In this document: in pieces, positions 1-6,773 of the stretch
Position numbering within the stretch: the first letter of the stretch is position 1
Layout of the letters: every line of letters begins with the position of its first letter
Origin: an uncultured Clostridia bacterium
GTDB lineage: Bacteria > Bacillota > Clostridia > Lachnospirales > Lachnospiraceae
Length of the DNA stretch: 33,188 nucleotides
Direction: 5' to 3'
Assembly: GCA_946624325.1 (NCBI GenBank)
Contig: CAMOSC010000008.1
Span: 1-33,188 of the forward strand
Notes under the pieces: generated by a model
What the model was told of the DNA's origin: nothing
Seen by the model: the letters and a program-made list of their open reading frames with translations, nothing else
Database searches by the model: none
Made by a program: the position numbers and the translations under genes

Positions 1-49
1 TTTCAAGTACTTCAGGATAATTCAGCACATTTTGAGTCAAAAGACGCAT
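1..49 (-). CDS. Possible 5' end of a divergent gene cut by the window edge
   Basis: On the minus strand an ATG at 49-47 opens a frame that stays open to the window edge, reading MRLLTQNVLNYPEVLE. Only 16 codons are visible, so no family can be named. The upstream sequence has only a weak GGA ribosome binding site. The divergent position relative to the beta-helix gene would suit a regulator, but that is inference and the frame could be chance. Confidence 0.3.
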   Translation of the reverse strand, partial: MRLLTQNVLNYPEVLE

Positions 50-168
50 TATTCCAATTCAATAGTCGCTCGCGGGGAAATTGTTCTTCATTTTCGCGGC
101 CCTGCAGCTGTGCTCATGATATCGCAGGCGTAAAACACGTCACAGTCCGGGTTTACCTGATAACCTGA

Positions 169-195
169 GGCTGACAGCGGTAATTATCGTCAGCC
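169..195. promoter_or_regulatory. Inverted repeat, possible operator
   Basis: Arms GGCTGAC (169-175) and GTCAGCC (189-195) match perfectly. The sequence between them, around CGGTAATTATCG, is itself nearly palindromic, giving an extended dyad. It sits about 70 bp upstream of the -35 box of the beta-helix gene promoter and no T-run follows, so an operator is more likely than a terminator. No cognate regulator is identified. Confidence 0.4.
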
Positions 196-265
196 GCACC
201 GCGGGCGGGTCAAGGAAATGATATACTACGATCGACCGTGAATGACAGTAAGCTGATAAACCCGC

Positions 266-294
266 TTGACATTTCAGGAACGTTCACTTACACT
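266..294 (+). promoter_or_regulatory. Sigma-A type promoter of the beta-helix gene
   Basis: TTGACA at 266-271 is followed after exactly 17 bp by TACACT at 289-294, close to the housekeeping consensus. Transcription would start near 301 and leave a leader of about 112 nt before the ATG at 413. Confidence 0.7.
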
Positions 295-412
295 TGAAAA
301 AAGTAACGGAATGGTTACTGTCCGGCCGGAACGCACGTTCCCTGCGGTCACGTTCGCTTTGGCTGAACAGCAGACCGGAATGTTATGCATAATGAAGGGT
401 AAGGTGGCGAAT

Positions 413-2404
413 ATGATTTATTACGTGAATTGTAACGCGGCTTTTGACGGCGACGGAACAAAGGAAAGGCCGTTTCGGAGGATCAATGAGGCGGCGCGGA
501 TTGCGAAGCCGGGGGATGAAGTGGCGGTATATCCCGGTACCTACAGGGAATATGTGGACCCGGTATACGCAGGTACTGAGGAGCAGCGGATCACCTACCG
601 GAGCGTGGAGCCCCTGGGTGCGGTGATTACCGGCGCGGAGATTGTGACGGACTGGGCTGACGCCGGGGAAGGCGTGTGGGCAGCGCGCATCGACAACACG
701 GTCTTCGGAGGCTACAATCCTTACACAACCTATGTGTTCGGCGACTGGTATTTCGCAAAGCGCGGCAAGCATACCGGCTGCGTATGGCTGAATGATAAAG
801 CCCTGTATGAGGCGGAATCCCTGGAGGAGTGCCGGAAGGGGGAGGTTTATCCCTGCAGCTGGGATCCGGAGGCTTCAAGGCTCAAATGGTATACCGAGCA
901 GGATGCGGAAAAGGGACAGACCGTGATCTACGCCAATTTCGGCGGGAAGTCCCCGGCCGGTGAGAAGGTTGAGATTACGGTGCGCCGGGAGTGCTTCATG
1001 CCCTCCAAAACCGGTGTGGGTTACATCACCGTCAGCGGTTTCAATGTGAACAAGGCAGCCACCACCTGGGCGCCGCCGGCAGCGTATCAGGACTGCATGA
1101 TCGGCCCGCACTGGAGCAAAGGCTGGATCATTGAGGACTGCGAGATCTGGGGCAGCAAGTGCGCGGGCATCGGCCTCGGCAAATATTATGATCCGGAGAA
1201 TGATCATTACTTCACCACTAAGCATGTGAAGAGCCCCACCCAGATGGAGCGCGACGCGGTCTGCCGCGGACAGTTCCACGGCTGGTCGAAGGAGACGGTG
1301 GGAAGCCATATCATCCGCCGCAACAACATCCACCACTGCGAGCAGGGCGGCATCATCGGCAGGATGGGCGGCGTTTTCAGCGTGATTGAGGACAACCATA
1401 TCCATCACATCAACAACATGATGGAGTTAGGCGGCGCGGAGATTGCGGGCATCAAGATGCATGCCGCGATCGATGTGACCATGCGGCGCAATCACATCCA
1501 TCACTGCACCATGGGTATCTGGTGCGACTGGGAGGCCCAGGGCACCCGCATATCGCAGAACCTTCTCCATGACAACCAGAGGCCGGCCTTTGCGAAGCAG
1601 CTTAAAGGCGGCATGCCCTCGCAGGATCTTTTTGTTGAGGTGGGACACGGTCCGACCCTGATCGATAACAACATCCTGCTCTCCGACGCTTCCCTGCGTA
1701 TCGCCACCCAGGGCGTTGCCATGGTGCATAACCTTATCTGCGGTTCCTTCACGCTGGTAGGCGGCGGAACCGGCTGGCGCTACACGCCTTATCATATGCC
1801 GCATCACACGGAGGTTATGGGCTTTATGACCATCCTCCACGGGGACGACCGCTTCTACAACAACATCTTCGTGCAGAAGTATCCCGCGGACGATTTCTCC
1901 CTCCGCAACGACAGCACGGATAAGCCCGAAACGGAAAGCCGGGTCTGCGGCACTTTCTGCTGGGACGAATACCCGACCTACGAGGAGTGGATTGAGCAGT
2001 TTGACATGGATACGGATGTGCCGGACATGGGCAAGCTGGAACCCGCCCACTTCGGACATCTTCCGGTATGGGCCGCCGGAAATGCGTATTTTGACGGCGC
2101 GAAGGCCTGGAAGAAGGAGCGCTGCAACCTGATCGACGAGACGCATGAGGTGAAGGTGGAGCTGGTCGGGAAAGAGGACGGCTGGTATCTGGAGACCAAT
2201 CTCTACGAGTATCTGGACGGTTTTGCCTGCGGTATGGTGGATTCCGACCTGCTTGGCCGGGCATTTGAGCCGGATCAGCGCTTTGAGAGCCCGGACGGCA
2301 CCCCCATCCGCTTTGACGCCGACTACTTCGGCGGTCACAGGGGCATTTCGAATATTCCCGGACCCTTTGCGTGTGCCGAAGCTGCCGGAAAGAGACTGGC
2401 GTAA
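413..2404 (+). CDS. Right-handed parallel beta-helix protein, probable carbohydrate-active enzyme
   Basis: This 663-residue protein starts MIYYVNCNAAFDGDGT and continues with the KERPFRRINEAARIAKPGDEV pattern that opens many DUF1565/pectate-lyase-like beta-helix proteins. The middle (about residues 220-460) has repeated turns of the form I-x-x-N-x-I-H-H-C (RRNNIHHCEQGG, EDNHIHHINNMM, RRNHIHHCTMGI), typical of right-handed beta-helix coils that bind polyuronide or arabinan-type substrates. No signal peptide is visible, so it should act in the cytoplasm. The start at 413 is preferred because AAGGTGG lies just upstream and the homologous sequence begins there; longer in-frame starts lack a ribosome binding site. 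It is monocistronic and ends at a hairpin terminator. Exact activity (lyase, hydrolase or epimerase) cannot be read from the sequence. Its place beside GH2, GH78 and GH88-type genes suggests plant cell-wall oligosaccharide breakdown. Confidence 0.75.
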   Translation: MIYYVNCNAAFDGDGTKERPFRRINEAARIAKPGDEVAVYPGTYREYVDPVYAGTEEQRITYRSVEPLGAVITGAEIVTDWADAGEGVWAARIDNTVFGGYNPYTTYVFGDWYFAKRGKHTGCVWLNDKALYEAESLEECRKGEVYPCSWDPEASRLKWYTEQDAEKGQTVIYANFGGKSPAGEKVEITVRRECFMPSKTGVGYITVSGFNVNKAATTWAPPAAYQDCMIGPHWSKGWIIEDCEIWGSKCAGIGLGKYYDPENDHYFTTKHVKSPTQMERDAVCRGQFHGWSKETVGSHIIRRNNIHHCEQGGIIGRMGGVFSVIEDNHIHHINNMMELGGAEIAGIKMHAAIDVTMRRNHIHHCTMGIWCDWEAQGTRISQNLLHDNQRPAFAKQLKGGMPSQDLFVEVGHGPTLIDNNILLSDASLRIATQGVAMVHNLICGSFTLVGGGTGWRYTPYHMPHHTEVMGFMTILHGDDRFYNNIFVQKYPADDFSLRNDSTDKPETESRVCGTFCWDEYPTYEEWIEQFDMDTDVPDMGKLEPAHFGHLPVWAAGNAYFDGAKAWKKERCNLIDETHEVKVELVGKEDGWYLETNLYEYLDGFACGMVDSDLLGRAFEPDQRFESPDGTPIRFDADYFGGHRGISNIPGPFACAEAAGKRLA

Positions 2405-2433
2405 AAACAGATAGTAAAATCAGATAAAAATGC

Positions 2434-2475
2434 ACGCCCGCATGGGAGCCCGAAATACGGATCTCATGCGGGCGT
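2434..2475. terminator. Hairpin terminator between convergent genes
   Basis: Arms beginning ACGCCCGCATG and ending CATGCGGGCGT pair over about 14 bp across a loop of about 14 nt. On the minus strand the stem is followed by ATTTTTATCTGATTTT, a good U-tract for ending the ABC exporter operon. On the plus strand the tail is poorer (ATGCTTTCATCC), so it may be bidirectional but favours the minus strand. Confidence 0.8.
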
Positions 2476-2486
2476 ATGCTTTCATC

Positions 2487-4784
2487 CTATTCTTCGGTCT
2501 TCAGTGCCGCCACCATATCAATATGCCTGTTCTTGCGGGCGACCATCAGGCCGACGCCCAGCGATACCAGGAAGGTGAGCAGAATGCTGACCAGATAGGT
2601 GACGGGACCGATCACCAACTGCATCTCATATTCGGAGGCGAGGGCCGTCAGCAGGTAGCTGAGCACGCCGAAGCCCGCCGGCAGACCGATCAGGATGCCG
2701 GCCACGGTGAGCCACAGGTTCTGGCTGATCAGAAGGCCCGCGATGCGGCGGTCCCTGAAGCCGACCACCTTTAACGTTGCCATCTCGCGGTAGCGCTCGG
2801 TATAACTCATGATGCCGAGGTTATAGAGGACAACGAGGCTCAGCACAACGGCGGCCAGGATCAGGAGGGACACCATCACATACATCAGCTCCATGAAGGT
2901 GCCGAAGGAGTCCATGATGGCCTGCTTGGTCTGCGTATTCAGAATATGACTGCTGTCCGGTACATCCGTGCTGTCCGTATAGATGGTATTGGCCGTGAAG
3001 TCGATGCCGAGCGTCTCAGCATAGACATCGGTCATGACAATGCTCTCGGACAGGGACCGGTCGATTCCCGCGATCACGGCGGTATAGCTGTCATCGCTGC
3101 CGTAGGGGGAGAAGGTAAGGGTATCGCCGGCGGACAGTCCGGATTCCTTTGCGATGCGGGCGCAGATATAAGCGCCGTCGTCCGAGAGCGGCATATCCTG
3201 CATATCCTCATCGAGGAAGCGTACCAGGCCGTGGGTGATGTGATAGATTTCTAGGCTGACGGGCCTGTCCTCCAGCTGCACGCTCATGGAAGCGCTCCAG
3301 TCGCCTTCAAGCTGCTCCGACAGTTTATCCACCTCATCCTCCGTGATGGTCTCGGAATCCAGGTTGACACGGAGCTGATAGTTGATGGCATTGTCATAAA
3401 AGGACTGCACAAAGGCTTTCATGGTATCGTTCATGCCAAGGCCGCCCACTAAGAGCACCATGCATCCGACAATACCGAAGAGCGTCATGCAGGTTCTGGA
3501 TTTGTGGCGGAAACAGTCTCTGAGGTTCCACTTGGTGGCGAAATTCAGCCGCTTGAAAGCTTTGGTTTCCTCCAGCGCCAGATGGCGCATTTTTTTCGGG
3601 GAGTATGGCCGCAGCGCATCGGCCGCGGTGCCTTTGAGCATCTGCCGGACGGACAGGAAGCCTATCAGCGTGAGAAATACATTGATAAACACCAGGATCA
3701 CCCAGCAGAACCAGGGAACATAGAGATCCCAGCGGGGCATATCGATATAGGTGCCCATGGCGCTGTTCGGATTCATGATATACCAGCCGAGAAGATACCC
3801 GATTCCGATGCCGAGCAGGGAACCCGCCAGCCCGATCGCCAGGGCGTAGGAGGTATAGTGGCGGAGAATCCGGCTGTCATGGAAGCCAAGGGCTTTCAGC
3901 GTACCGATCTGCGTTTTTTCACTTGCCGTAATGCGGTGCATGGTGGTGACCATGGTCAGGATGGCAATGGACAGGAAAAGTACCGGCAGGATGGATCCCA
4001 TGGTTTTTCCTTCCTCTACCTCCCCCATCGCTTCGGAGTACGAAACGGTCTCATCCTTTGAGAGAACCAGCAGCGTCTTTGAAAGGGCGGCTTCCACCGC
4101 TTCCACAAAGGCCTTCTTCTCAAGCGGACTCTTTACGTTGATCTGATAGTACAGGCTGTCGCCGACAAAGCTTTTGAAAATAGCGGGAATGATGTCCTGC
4201 AGCATCACCGGGGACAGGTAGACGAAGCCAAAGGAGTTGTAATCCGGCATGAGCTGTGTCTCATCGGGAATGCAGATGAGAAATTCGCTGGCCTTGACGA
4301 GGCCTTTTACGGTACCGGTGACCGTGAGCATCTTATAGGTCAGGGTCAGCTTATCGCCGACATGGACGTTATTTTTCGCCGCGTACTGGTCCGAGAGCCA
4401 GAAGCCGTCCGGACTTTCGGCATCGTAGGGCTCACCCTCCGTAAGATAAACCCCGGAAACGTCGATGTTCTCGCTGACGGCGATGGCCAGAATATCGGTA
4501 TCGTCCTTCACGGCGGCGTTAACGGTCAGGAAGCGGGAAGCGTCCGTTACGCCGGAAATTGCTTTGATTTTTTCGAGATCCTCCGCCGTAAATCCGCTCT
4601 CCGAATAAATGCGGTAATCCGCAAAGCCGGTCTGTTCGAAAATAAAATCCGTATCCTTCTCCAGACTGTACCATTCCATGTTGAAGCCGACGAAGACGCC
4701 GACGCCGAGGCTGATCATGATGATCATGGAAATAAACTGGGCTTTGTAGCGGCCAATGGTGCGGAAAAGCTTGCGCGTAAGCAT
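2487..4784 (-). CDS. ABC transporter permease, FtsX/MacB-like
   Basis: This 765-residue membrane protein carries one N-terminal membrane segment (about residues 16-36, FISMIIMISLGVGVFVGF), a large extracytoplasmic region, and two FtsX-type permease blocks. The first has membrane segments near 262-285, 310-335 and 355-378. The second has segments near 430-450, 640-668, 690-715 and 725-750. Phrases such as ITASEKTQIGTLKALGF and TERYREMATLKVVGFRDRRI are typical of the cytoplasmic loops of this family. Members work with an ABC ATPase as mechanotransmission devices or exporters for peptides, lipids or drugs. The start codon overlaps the stop of the upstream ATPase gene as TAATG, showing tight translational coupling. 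No membrane-fusion partner gene is present. Substrate unknown. Confidence 0.9.
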   Translation of the reverse strand: MLTRKLFRTIGRYKAQFISMIIMISLGVGVFVGFNMEWYSLEKDTDFIFEQTGFADYRIYSESGFTAEDLEKIKAISGVTDASRFLTVNAAVKDDTDILAIAVSENIDVSGVYLTEGEPYDAESPDGFWLSDQYAAKNNVHVGDKLTLTYKMLTVTGTVKGLVKASEFLICIPDETQLMPDYNSFGFVYLSPVMLQDIIPAIFKSFVGDSLYYQINVKSPLEKKAFVEAVEAALSKTLLVLSKDETVSYSEAMGEVEEGKTMGSILPVLFLSIAILTMVTTMHRITASEKTQIGTLKALGFHDSRILRHYTSYALAIGLAGSLLGIGIGYLLGWYIMNPNSAMGTYIDMPRWDLYVPWFCWVILVFINVFLTLIGFLSVRQMLKGTAADALRPYSPKKMRHLALEETKAFKRLNFATKWNLRDCFRHKSRTCMTLFGIVGCMVLLVGGLGMNDTMKAFVQSFYDNAINYQLRVNLDSETITEDEVDKLSEQLEGDWSASMSVQLEDRPVSLEIYHITHGLVRFLDEDMQDMPLSDDGAYICARIAKESGLSAGDTLTFSPYGSDDSYTAVIAGIDRSLSESIVMTDVYAETLGIDFTANTIYTDSTDVPDSSHILNTQTKQAIMDSFGTFMELMYVMVSLLILAAVVLSLVVLYNLGIMSYTERYREMATLKVVGFRDRRIAGLLISQNLWLTVAGILIGLPAGFGVLSYLLTALASEYEMQLVIGPVTYLVSILLTFLVSLGVGLMVARKNRHIDMVAALKTEE

Positions 4785-5485
4785 TACCAGTCCACCTCCT
4801 CCGCGGCCAGCGGATGCTCCTGCTGCTCGCAGGAGACGATCCTTCCGCTCCTGACCCGGACAACGGTATCCGCCATTCTGGCTATGTTCTGGTTATGGGT
4901 CACGATGATAATGGTTTTTCCCATCTCCCTGGCCATGGAAAGCAGCAGCTTCAGGACGAGGACGCCGGTCTCGGAATCCAGGGCCCCGGTGGGTTCGTCG
5001 CAAAGCAGGATTTTCGGATTTTTACAAAGCGCCCGCGCGATGGAAACGCGCTGCTGTTCGCCTCCGGAGAGCTCGGAGGGGAAATTGTGGATGTGGTCGA
5101 AGAGACCGACAGCCTTCAGCATATCATGGCTGCTTAAGGGATCCGGGGCAATGTCCTTCACCAGTGCGACATTTTCCAGAACGGTCAGGGTGGGGATGAG
5201 GTTGTAGGACTGGAAGACAAAGCCCACCGTTGCGGCGCGGTAATCGGCCAGCTCATTGCCGGTCAGGGTGGAAATATCCTTTCCGTTCACGATAACCGTT
5301 CCGGAGGTGGGATTGTCCAGACCGCCGAGGAGGTTTAAGAGCGTGCTCTTGCCGGCGCCGCTCGGCCCGAGAACCACGATGAATTTGCCCTCCTCGAGGG
5401 ACAGGTTTGCATGGTCGAGCGCCCGCTGCTCATGCTCGCCGTTTTTGTAGACGCGGGATACATCTTTCAGCTCTATAATGTTCAT
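4784..5485 (-). CDS. ABC transporter ATP-binding protein, LolD/MacB type
   Basis: This 233-residue protein has a complete ABC ATPase set: Walker A GPSGAGKST at residues 40-48, Q-loop in FVFQSYNLIPTLTVLENV, signature LSGGEQQRVSIARAL, Walker B ILLCDEPTGALDSE and the switch histidine in VTHNQNIARM. The length and the PTSGTVIVNGKDIS segment fit the LolD/MacB/FtsE group that pairs with FtsX-like permeases. It is the first gene of a two-gene minus-strand operon with the permease. The ribosome binding site before ATG 5485 is weak. A strong promoter with an operator-like palindrome at the start point lies about 150 bp upstream, which suggests repressor control, perhaps by an antibiotic- or peptide-responsive regulator encoded elsewhere. 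Confidence 0.93.
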   Translation of the reverse strand: MNIIELKDVSRVYKNGEHEQRALDHANLSLEEGKFIVVLGPSGAGKSTLLNLLGGLDNPTSGTVIVNGKDISTLTGNELADYRAATVGFVFQSYNLIPTLTVLENVALVKDIAPDPLSSHDMLKAVGLFDHIHNFPSELSGGEQQRVSIARALCKNPKILLCDEPTGALDSETGVLVLKLLLSMAREMGKTIIIVTHNQNIARMADTVVRVRSGRIVSCEQQEHPLAAEEVDW

Positions 5486-5624
5486 GCTGTTGACCGCGCC
5501 GGCCCGGGATATTTACGGGAGAAGCAGATTGAGATCGGTTCTCCGCGGTTCCTGCCGGCTGTTCCTTTCTCCCCGGGACAGCGGGGTAAAAATACCTGCA
5601 TCGGTGTTGTAAAACACACACAAG

Positions 5625-5642
5625 AGTTATATTAAGCTAACT
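5625..5642. promoter_or_regulatory. Operator-like 18-bp palindrome at exporter transcription start
   Basis: On the minus strand the sequence reads AGTTAGCTTAATATAACT, two half-sites AGTTAxxTT and AAxxTAACT around a TT|AA centre with 7 of 9 positions symmetrical. It begins about 7 bp after the -10 box, so it would cover roughly +1 to +18. This is the classic position for a TetR- or PadR-type repressor site; the repressor type is inference. Confidence 0.55.
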
Positions 5643-5648
5643 GCATTC

Positions 5649-5677
5649 AGTATAGAAAAATCCGCTTCGGAAGTCAA
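5649..5677 (-). promoter_or_regulatory. Sigma-A type promoter of the ABC exporter operon
   Basis: Read on the minus strand, TTGACT (5677-5672) is followed after 17 bp by TATACT (5654-5649). Both boxes are close to consensus. Transcription would start near 5642, giving a leader of about 157 nt. Confidence 0.75.
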
Positions 5678-5728
5678 TCCGCAATTCTTCCAAAACGAAT
5701 CCGAAAAACAGGCGCTTTACCGTGAAAA

Positions 5729-5750
5729 CGATTAAATATATATTTAATCG
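5729..5750. repeat. Perfect 22-bp AT-rich palindrome
   Basis: The half-site CGATTAAATAT is followed immediately by its exact reverse complement, giving 22 bp of unbroken symmetry. It is midway between two divergent promoters in a GC-rich region. No T-run typical of a terminator follows. A regulator binding site is the most likely role. Confidence 0.6.
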
Positions 5751-5831
5751 AATACATTTCCGGAGATCCGCCGCGAAAATGCTTCGGCTGCGTGGGGCCG
5801 GATCCCGGAAAAATGGAAGGAATTTTGCCGT

Positions 5832-5860
5832 TTGCCATAAAATCCGCTTTATGTTATAGT
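5832..5860 (+). promoter_or_regulatory. Sigma-A type promoter of the SGNH hydrolase gene
   Basis: TTGCCA (5832-5837), a 17-bp spacer and TATAGT (5855-5860) form a good promoter. The predicted start near 5867 leaves a leader of about 95 nt ahead of the ATG at 5962. Confidence 0.65.
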
Positions 5861-5961
5861 AAAAAAGGATGTGCCTGCAGGGCTTTGTTTATGCGCAGGT
5901 TTACACCGTGGTCCCGACAGCTTACGAATTGAACAGGATATCAGACGAGGAGAAACACAAA

Positions 5962-6669
5962 ATGAATCAGCAGGAAAACAGCTTCAACATTCTCTGGGGA
6001 AAAACCTATGCGGCCTGCGGGGATTCCTTCACGCATGGCGACTTTACGGGGCTTGACGAATCGGAGTGGTATATCCGGGACGGAATGTACCGGGGAGAGC
6101 GGCGTGTTTACCCGTTCCTGATCGGGGCACGGAACAATATGCGCGTCATCAACTCCGCCGTAAACGGCTGCACCATGGCGGATAAGGAAGGGCGGGATGC
6201 CGATCATGTATTTGTGCGGGAGGCCTACCGGAACATTCCCGCGGACGCGGATTATATTACGCTGTGCTTCGGCATCAATGACTGGCATCAGGAGATTCCG
6301 CTGGGATCGCCGGAGGGTACCGATCCGTTTACCTTTTACGGGGCCTGGAATACGGTGATGGAGTATCTGCTGGAGCACCATACCTACGCGAAAATCGGGA
6401 TCATTGTGACAAACGGCATCGGGGAGGTGGGTACCTACACGGAAGCAGAGCGTGTGATCGCCCGAAGATGGGGCATTCCGTATCTGGATATGCAGGCAGA
6501 CCCGCGGGTGCCGCTGATGCACCGGGTAGCGGACCGCCCGGAGCTCTGCGAGAAAGCAAAGGAGATCCGGCTGAGGGCATTCCGCGTATCCGAGACCAAT
6601 ACGCACCCGAACCCGCAGGCGCATGAATATGAGAGCACCTTTATCGAGCATTTTCTGCGTTCCCTGTAG
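5962..6669 (+). CDS. SGNH/GDSL-family hydrolase
   Basis: This 235-residue protein has the SGNH blocks in order: block I AACGDSFTHGD with Ser22, block II NSAVNGC with Gly69, block III TLCFGINDW with Asn106, and block V ETNTHPNPQAH with His215. These enzymes are esterases or lipases, often removing acetyl groups from sugars. In the classical block V the catalytic Asp lies three residues before the His (DxxH); here that position is Thr212, so the enzyme may use a Ser-His dyad or another acid. No signal peptide, so cytoplasmic. The start at 5962 has GAGGAG 7-10 bp upstream. It lies 104 bp ahead of the GH2 gene in the same direction, which suggests deacetylation of imported oligosaccharides (inference). 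Confidence 0.8.
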   Translation: MNQQENSFNILWGKTYAACGDSFTHGDFTGLDESEWYIRDGMYRGERRVYPFLIGARNNMRVINSAVNGCTMADKEGRDADHVFVREAYRNIPADADYITLCFGINDWHQEIPLGSPEGTDPFTFYGAWNTVMEYLLEHHTYAKIGIIVTNGIGEVGTYTEAERVIARRWGIPYLDMQADPRVPLMHRVADRPELCEKAKEIRLRAFRVSETNTHPNPQAHEYESTFIEHFLRSL

Positions 6670-6687
6670 CCTGCATATCCCGCAGGC
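6669..6687 (+). other. Small hairpin after the hydrolase gene
   Basis: GCCTGC and GCAGGC form a 6-bp stem at the end of the hydrolase stop codon. There is no T-run, so it is not a good intrinsic terminator; it may be an RNA processing or stability element between hydrolase and GH2. Confidence 0.3.
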
Positions 6688-6704
6688 TGGTGGTGTATCC
6701 GGCC

Positions 6705-6723
6705 TGCGCCCGGCTCTGAACAG
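6705..6723 (+). repeat. Copy of the GGCTCTGAACAG intergenic element
   Basis: TGCGCCCGGCTCTGAACAG matches 32903-32921 with one difference. It lies about 50 bp upstream of the GH2 start codon. Confidence 0.55.
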
Positions 6724-6773
6724 CCCCAGTATTTTCAATCAGCGGGTATCCGCGGAGGGAGGATGGAAACGAC

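Larger units (their letters stand above)
50..412. other. Intergenic region with inverted repeat, promoter and structured leader
   Basis: No convincing gene lies here. The first 130 bases are visibly more AT-rich than the rest of the window. The region holds an inverted repeat (169-195), a strong plus-strand promoter (266-294) and a leader of about 112 nt. The leader contains three short self-complementary stretches: AGTAAC/GTTACT at 302-319, TCCGGCCGGA at 321-330 and GGAACG-ca-CGTTCC at 328-341. The leader happens to stay open in the frame of the downstream gene, but no good start signal precedes 413. Confidence 0.6.
5486..5961. other. Divergent intergenic region with two promoters and two palindromes
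   Basis: This 476-bp region separates the minus-strand ABC operon from the plus-strand SGNH hydrolase gene. I see no gene in it. It holds a minus-strand promoter (5649-5677), an 18-bp imperfect palindrome at that promoter's start point (5625-5642), a perfect 22-bp AT-rich palindrome midway (5729-5750) and a plus-strand promoter (5832-5860). An in-frame upstream extension of the hydrolase frame (5869-5961) has no ribosome binding site and is treated as leader. Confidence 0.7.

Noticed and set aside
266..412. N-terminal extension of the beta-helix protein starting at 266
   Set aside because: That start codon is the -35 box of the promoter and has no ribosome binding site; homology begins at 413.
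1427..2338. 303-codon open frame on the minus strand inside the beta-helix gene
   Set aside because: Antisense shadow of a well-supported gene, with no start signal.
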